Of a DNA stretch of 63,054 bases, positions 58,271-63,054 are shown in pieces. Every line of letters begins with the position of its first letter. Positions within the stretch are counted from its first letter, which is position 1. The notes below the pieces were generated by a model. That model saw only the letters and a program-made list of their open reading frames with translations, was not told the origin of the DNA and did no database searches. The translations under genes and the position numbers were made by a program. This stretch comes from UBA10107 sp964572885 (GTDB lineage: Archaea; Nanobdellota; Nanobdellia; Woesearchaeales; UBA10107), in NCBI GenBank assembly GCA_964572885.1, contig CAZNFC010000001.1, positions 1 to 63,054 of the forward strand, read 5' to 3'.

Positions 58271-61200
58271 TTGTCATCAACCTACTTAAAGACATCGTTA
58301 GTTCTATGCCTGCTTTTGCTATTTGGAGCGGTTTTTGTATTATTTTCGATGGATCATAAATATCCTACATATCAAAACACTCAGGAAATAGTAAGTTTAT
58401 CCCAAGACTCAAAAGCAAAGCTCACTTATGAAATAAATTCTGATCAGATGTTGGGTGTTTTATTGAAAACAAATAATCCTGATGAAGCAGAAAAAGTATT
58501 GAGATCAAAAGGAGCAACAACAAGCAGACATAATATAGGAAGAGTGATTGCAGCAAACATCCCTCAAAATCAGATTTCTTCATTAGAAAATGAAAATAGC
58601 ATACAAGCAATTCTCCCTAACAGGGTTGTCAAAGCATTCAGCATAGATGAAGTCTCTCAAACAAACCCAGAAAATTTCTGGAACTCAGGATTCAAAGGAA
58701 AAGGAATAAAGATCGCTGTTCTTGATACAGGAATAAATAACATACAAGGCCAGGACTTCACAGGTTCAGGGACAACTGATGATGAAAACGGGCACGGAAC
58801 AAAAGTTTCTGAGATAATATCAGCGATGGCTCCTGAATCTCAATTATTGAACGTAAAAGTCTTAGACAAGAATGGAGAAGGTACTGAAGCAAGCGTCATA
58901 GCAGGAATAAATTATGCTGTCGATAATAACGCAAATATAATCAGCTTAAGCTTAGGAGGATTTTTCAGTGATATCAATTCTCCATTAGTCTCTGCTGTTG
59001 AAGATGCGATAAACAAAGGAGTCACTGTTGTCGTCGCTTCAGGAAACTGCAGGAAACAAGGATTATGCGGGGACTTTACAGGAGTCGCTACTCCAGGAAA
59101 TTCTCCTAACTCAATAACAGTAGGTTCAGTCGATGGAGAAAATCAGGTTGATTATTCTTCAGGACAGGACTTCGGGAATTACATAAAACCTGATGTTGTC
59201 GCTCCGGTTTCAGCAGATTCATTGACAGGAACATCAGCATCAACTCCATTTGTATCAGGAGCAGCTGCTTTGATAATACAGAAATACAAGTCATCACCTT
59301 CGCAGGTCAAATCATTGATAGAGAAGAACGCAAAGGATCTCGGAATACCCGGAAAAGATACTGTGTTCGGTTCAGGAAAATTGAATCTGGATTTCCTGAC
59401 AGAAACCCCAGTTGAAAATAAGATTGATTTTGCGCAAACAACTGCTCCAATAATTACAAACAGAGTGATACATGCTGCGACATCAGGAGCTACATCTTCA
59501 GCTGGAGATTGGAGCATATTCGATTTGATTGGTCTGCAAGTACATGCAATTAAACTTAAATCTGATTTCTATAATCCTACAAACGGCTTTGTTTATGATG
59601 GACACTATGCATTAGCCACAGATGGAAATACAATCAGTAACGTATATTATCTTCCATTTAATGCTAACTCCGACTGTTATTCGAGCGGAACAAATGACAT
59701 CAAAGTTACAAGCACTAACAAAGCTTATGCTGTCGGTTATGAAGTGATAGATGTATTCAATGGAACAGCATGGAATACGGAACCTTTGCCAATTCATCAG
59801 CAATATACAACACTTGGAGGCAGCCATTTTAATTTCGGTTATAATTTACAAACAGTAGATGCTAACCAAGGAGCGGTTACTGTATTTGCCGGCGGAACCA
59901 ATAATACAAACACTGGTTCAAGTGGCTGTCCAGTTAATCCTATCGGCGGCATTATTTTAAAGAAAAACGGAGGAAGCTGGACACTGGAATCACAATCATT
60001 TTTACCAATAAAAGATATCGAATTTGTAAGTTCATCTCTTGCTTTTGCGGCAGGAAGCACTAATAATGCCGGAATAGTAAATCAGACCATTTACAAATGG
60101 GATGGAACTACTTGGACGGTAGATAAGAGCATTTCATCATCTACGAGAGGAGAAATTAACAAAATATACGTCTTAAACAGCAGTCTTGGATTTGCAGTAG
60201 GAGATAAAGGAACAATAATGAAATGGGACGGAATTGCATGGAATGATTTCACTAGTCCTGTACAAGTTGATTTGTTTGGTGTGAACCTGTACAATTCTAC
60301 ATTTGGATATGCAGTAGGAGCAAATTCCACTATTCTGAAATATGACGGAACAACTTGGGCTATGCAGTTTGAAAATGGAGTATTCCTTTCACCAAGGATA
60401 TGCGATATAAATGCGAGCGGAACATCCTCATGCGGTAACGGATATGTAGGAAATTGGAGAGAGATAACAAATACGACATTTTATGACGTTCATGTATTTT
60501 CTCCTATAAACGGTATTTTGTTAGGAGGAGGAAGTGACGTTAATCCTTATTCTGGAAACATATTCAAAGATTCGGTCGAATTTAAATTACAGCCATCTGC
60601 ACCTAAACTCAACGTGCCAATGCTGACTACAGAACAGAATACACCTCTTAATGCTGATTTAACACTTTACTCTGACGGGCAATCATTTAATGTAACAGGA
60701 AGCTGTTCATTGATCGGTCTATCACAATTAAAGATAAATCCTTCTCCTGGATTCATAGGATTAATGACTTGCCAGATCACTGCGACAAAAGATGGCTTAA
60801 CAACTTCACAGACTGTCCCGATAAGTGTCGTTCCCTCAGGACCTGTTTCAGATTTAGAGATAGATTCATCTGATATGATGATAAATTCAACTAAAGACGT
60901 GGTTGTTACAGTTCATAATATAGGACTTAGTGTTGCTAATAATGTTAATGTCAAATTAATTGAGACTCACGATAATAAAATATTGCAGAACATTACAGGA
61001 ATAATAAATCCAATAAACAACAAATCTTCAGCAACTCAGACATTTTCATTTTCCAATGACATGCAAAGAGGAAGTATAATTACCGCAGTAGTTGATTATG
61101 ACAATTCAATTGTTGAATATTCAGAATCAAACAATAGGGCAGAAACAAGCTACAAGAAACTTGATGCTTATCTTAACATACAAGTAGAACAGATGTCATT

Positions 61201-62629
61201 GACTCCTATCGTGAAATATCTGAGAAATAATCTGAACAGCTATAACATTGTGAATGATCCAACTAATGCACAAGTAATAATCAATGCAGGATATAATCTT
61301 GGAGATACCAACTTAGGATGCAAGTATGGAAGCACTTATGCAAACGGAAGGATTGTAAATGACGTCCATACAGGACTGATATTTGCGACGCAAGATAATG
61401 GAAAGACAATCGTTAATGTATGCGGAGCAAGAATTGAAGGATTAATCAATGCTTTGAAGAGATTGAATAAGCAAGATGTTGCAAAGAACAAAGAAACATT
61501 TTTTGACAGAGATGATTTGGGAGCAATCTCGATAAGAGATTTCTTTGCAAACGGAAATCCTGTAAATACTGATAATATAGACATCGCATTGAACGGACCT
61601 TTGGTTCCTGAAGATAAATATGTATTCACTTCAGATGGAACAACTTTATTGAGATTGAAACATTACAAGCCAGCAGTATCACAAAGTTTCCTTGATTATT
61701 TGTTAGGAGTAGATAATTCAAAGCCATGGCTTGAGCCTGTCGTCATGGCAGGAGGATTATGGTCAGATATAAGTGCATGGGACAAAGCAGGAAGAGAGAT
61801 AGCTTCAGGATATGAAGATGGTTACTTTACGCAGTCAATCAAATACGCTCCAAGAGATGTCTGGTTGATTGAATTGACTGGCGGTCCTGGAACTGACTGT
61901 GATACTTGCGCAGATTACACTTATGAAGATGTCGTAGATAAATACTGGCCTGCTTTGGTTGGCGGAGTATTGAAATTAACAAACAAGCAACAGACTGCTT
62001 ACGTCGGACATAGCAATGGTGGAAGAGTTGCTTTGGATGCAATGAAGAATTACAGCGTAATAAGAAGTACTTATCCTATTGCAGGAAAATTATCTGACGG
62101 AACTACTTATTCACTTCCTGCAAGCAATCCAATAAATAACTTTATTGGCGTTGGTGTTCCTGGTGCATTTAGTAGTCCTACTGAATTCACGCAACAAATA
62201 ATTAATGGAAATGGAGATTCAGCAATAAATATATTACAAACACAAGGAGATAATCATCCGAAACTTTCAGAATTCGCAGCAAAACTCAGAACACCAATAG
62301 GATTATTTGCTGCATTTGCTACTGGCTTTGAAAACAATAAAATATCTCTTAATAACATAAAGGCTTATGTTAATCTTGTGAACTCAATAACAGATGTTCA
62401 ACCAGGATCAGGATTTACTGTACCTAAAGCAACAATAATATATGGAGATTACGATTTTGGAAATAGTCTTTATGATTCAGATACTATAGTTCCTGTATCT
62501 GATGCAAATGCAATTTACTCTAACATCGGATCACCTGACAAAATAAAGATCGCAGTTCATACAGTTCATTGGGGTCAAACAGAAGACCTAACTGTAAAAA
62601 CAAAAATAAAAGAGAGGTTGAACCAATAA
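58271..62629 (+). CDS. Secreted subtilase with YCF48-like, CARDB and lipase-like domains, 1452 aa
   Basis: TTG start after GGGGGAC ribosome site gives a signal/anchor (LKTSLVLCLLLLFGAVFVLF). Subtilase triad: VLDTGI near residue 150, NGHGT near 173, SGN in VVVASGNC, GTSAST near 320. Middle YCF48/BNR-type repeats (SSLGFAVGDKGTIMKWDG, TFGYAVGANSTILKYDG). CARDB segment with EIDSSDMMINSTKDVVVTV near 860. C-terminal alpha/beta-hydrolase-like part: AYVGHSNGGRVALDAM (GxSxG) near 1247, DSDTIVPVSD near 1403, AVHTVHWG near 1433 as candidate Ser/Asp/His. One large surface enzyme with two hydrolase sites. Confidence 0.85.
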   Translation: MSSTYLKTSLVLCLLLLFGAVFVLFSMDHKYPTYQNTQEIVSLSQDSKAKLTYEINSDQMLGVLLKTNNPDEAEKVLRSKGATTSRHNIGRVIAANIPQNQISSLENENSIQAILPNRVVKAFSIDEVSQTNPENFWNSGFKGKGIKIAVLDTGINNIQGQDFTGSGTTDDENGHGTKVSEIISAMAPESQLLNVKVLDKNGEGTEASVIAGINYAVDNNANIISLSLGGFFSDINSPLVSAVEDAINKGVTVVVASGNCRKQGLCGDFTGVATPGNSPNSITVGSVDGENQVDYSSGQDFGNYIKPDVVAPVSADSLTGTSASTPFVSGAAALIIQKYKSSPSQVKSLIEKNAKDLGIPGKDTVFGSGKLNLDFLTETPVENKIDFAQTTAPIITNRVIHAATSGATSSAGDWSIFDLIGLQVHAIKLKSDFYNPTNGFVYDGHYALATDGNTISNVYYLPFNANSDCYSSGTNDIKVTSTNKAYAVGYEVIDVFNGTAWNTEPLPIHQQYTTLGGSHFNFGYNLQTVDANQGAVTVFAGGTNNTNTGSSGCPVNPIGGIILKKNGGSWTLESQSFLPIKDIEFVSSSLAFAAGSTNNAGIVNQTIYKWDGTTWTVDKSISSSTRGEINKIYVLNSSLGFAVGDKGTIMKWDGIAWNDFTSPVQVDLFGVNLYNSTFGYAVGANSTILKYDGTTWAMQFENGVFLSPRICDINASGTSSCGNGYVGNWREITNTTFYDVHVFSPINGILLGGGSDVNPYSGNIFKDSVEFKLQPSAPKLNVPMLTTEQNTPLNADLTLYSDGQSFNVTGSCSLIGLSQLKINPSPGFIGLMTCQITATKDGLTTSQTVPISVVPSGPVSDLEIDSSDMMINSTKDVVVTVHNIGLSVANNVNVKLIETHDNKILQNITGIINPINNKSSATQTFSFSNDMQRGSIITAVVDYDNSIVEYSESNNRAETSYKKLDAYLNIQVEQMSLTPIVKYLRNNLNSYNIVNDPTNAQVIINAGYNLGDTNLGCKYGSTYANGRIVNDVHTGLIFATQDNGKTIVNVCGARIEGLINALKRLNKQDVAKNKETFFDRDDLGAISIRDFFANGNPVNTDNIDIALNGPLVPEDKYVFTSDGTTLLRLKHYKPAVSQSFLDYLLGVDNSKPWLEPVVMAGGLWSDISAWDKAGREIASGYEDGYFTQSIKYAPRDVWLIELTGGPGTDCDTCADYTYEDVVDKYWPALVGGVLKLTNKQQTAYVGHSNGGRVALDAMKNYSVIRSTYPIAGKLSDGTTYSLPASNPINNFIGVGVPGAFSSPTEFTQQIINGNGDSAINILQTQGDNHPKLSEFAAKLRTPIGLFAAFATGFENNKISLNNIKAYVNLVNSITDVQPGSGFTVPKATIIYGDYDFGNSLYDSDTIVPVSDANAIYSNIGSPDKIKIAVHTVHWGQTEDLTVKTKIKERLNQ

Positions 62630-62630
62630 A

Positions 62631-62918
62631 ATGAAAAATACCAAAAAAGGATTAATTGTTTCTGCAATAGTTTTAGGATTAACTATTGGAATATTTGCAA
62701 TTAAAAATTATATTTTGACAGGTCCTGAAGGATTAAGATTAGCATCACCATTGGACTTCCTTCTCGGATTGCCAGCACTACCTTTCCTTCCGTTATATAT
62801 TATATTTCCTAATGCGAGCACTTCAACGATAACTACAGCAATATTGATTTTAACAACAATATTCTGGCTATCGGTAGGCTACGGAATAGGAAAATGGATG
62901 GATAAAAAGAAAAAATGA
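62631..62918 (+). CDS. Hypothetical membrane protein, 95 aa
   Basis: Three hydrophobic segments (KGLIVSAIVLGLTIGIFAIK, FLLGLPALPFLPLYIIFP and TAILILTTIFWLSVGYGIG) with a basic end (KWMDKKKK). It starts 1 nt after the subtilase stop, so it is in the same operon and may help anchor or handle the subtilase. The stop overlaps the next gene by 4 nt. Function unknown. Confidence 0.6.
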   Translation: MKNTKKGLIVSAIVLGLTIGIFAIKNYILTGPEGLRLASPLDFLLGLPALPFLPLYIIFPNASTSTITTAILILTTIFWLSVGYGIGKWMDKKKK

Positions 62919-63054
62919 ATAAAAATAAGCTATTCGGAATTTGTATTGTGCTTTTGTTAGCGTTAACGCTGGTAAATGCAGCAACACCATTAGACAATCT
63001 TCTGAATGGCTACAATTCAAACTATGATGATGGTTCGTTTACAGTATCTTTGTC
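62915..63054 (+). CDS. Secreted protein, 3' partial
   Basis: ATG 62915 in the ATGA overlap with the previous gene begins a signal peptide (MNKNKLFGICIVLLLALTLV, then NAAT...). It runs off the window after 46 residues. The visible mature part (NLLNGYNSNYDDGSFTVSL) suggests another surface/secreted protein of the subtilase operon. Identity unknown because of truncation. Confidence 0.65.
   Translation, partial: MNKNKLFGICIVLLLALTLVNAATPLDNLLNGYNSNYDDGSFTVSL

Noticed and set aside
1..63054. CRISPR arrays or insertion sequences
   Set aside because: No regularly spaced repeats, transposase ORFs or terminal inverted repeats were seen; the only simple repeat of note is the (AG)9 in RT.

Overview
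The window is a gene-dense, AT-rich archaeal chromosome segment. The evidence is archaeal: split RNA polymerase genes (B''/B', A'/A''), eukaryote-type ribosomal proteins (L15e, L21e, L30e, L31e, L39e, S19e), Rpo4/Rpo5, SepF, Cbf5, a ZPR1-type zinc finger, an Lhr helicase, TATA boxes about 25-30 nt before many start codons, and tRNA genes with introns after position 37. Small genes, many uncharacterised membrane-anchored surface proteins, and weak similarity of many ORFs to known families suggest a DPANN lineage such as Woesearchaeota/Pacearchaeota. That placement is inference. A run of 10 N at 39070-39079 shows this is a scaffold.

Layout. 1-8.2 kb: end of a surface protein, a nucleotidyltransferase, a four-gene operon (AbrB-like, two unknown proteins, a TIM-barrel protein with a coiled-coil insert), an Arm/Rmt-like rRNA methyltransferase and a HEPN-like protein. 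8.2-14.7 kb: SIMPL, MFS and DedA genes, surface proteins, and the L21e-Rpo4-DUF655 operon. 14.8-23.1 kb: SepF, a candidate structured RNA, ZPR1, tRNA-Leu followed by hairpins, small proteins, a phosphoesterase and the Lhr helicase. 23.1-25.4 kb: a diversity-generating retroelement (DGR). 25.4-36.2 kb: a VapBC-type pair, ribosomal proteins, Cbf5, uracil-DNA glycosylase, aminopeptidase, L15e and a degenerate ROK protein. 36.2-42.7 kb: Rad50, surface proteins, tRNA-Tyr, two bacterial-looking genes, tRNA-Asp and tRNA-Lys. 42.7-50.8 kb: the RNA polymerase operon with L30e and NusA. 50.8-56.4 kb: a DNA glycosylase, an eight-repeat protein and an SNF2 helicase-methyltransferase fusion. 56.5-63.05 kb: S12, S7 and a 1452-residue secreted subtilase with a C-terminal lipase-like domain.

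The main discovery is the DGR on the minus strand, in the order target gene (with variable repeat VR), template repeat TR, reverse transcriptase (RT). TR (24284-24366) and VR (24665-24750) differ by 11 substitutions, all at template adenines, plus one three-base indel; the other 57 template positions are identical. The RT coding frame is broken exactly at a (CT)9 dinucleotide repeat. Losing one CT unit would restore a 382-residue RT with the YVDD and PLGNLTSQ motifs, so the retroelement looks able to switch on and off by repeat slippage. Other candidates for new biology are the SNF2-methyltransferase plus octad-repeat pair, the subtilase-lipase fusion, a tRNA-Leu with anticodon AAG, a 17-residue basic peptide gene, and several structured non-coding segments.
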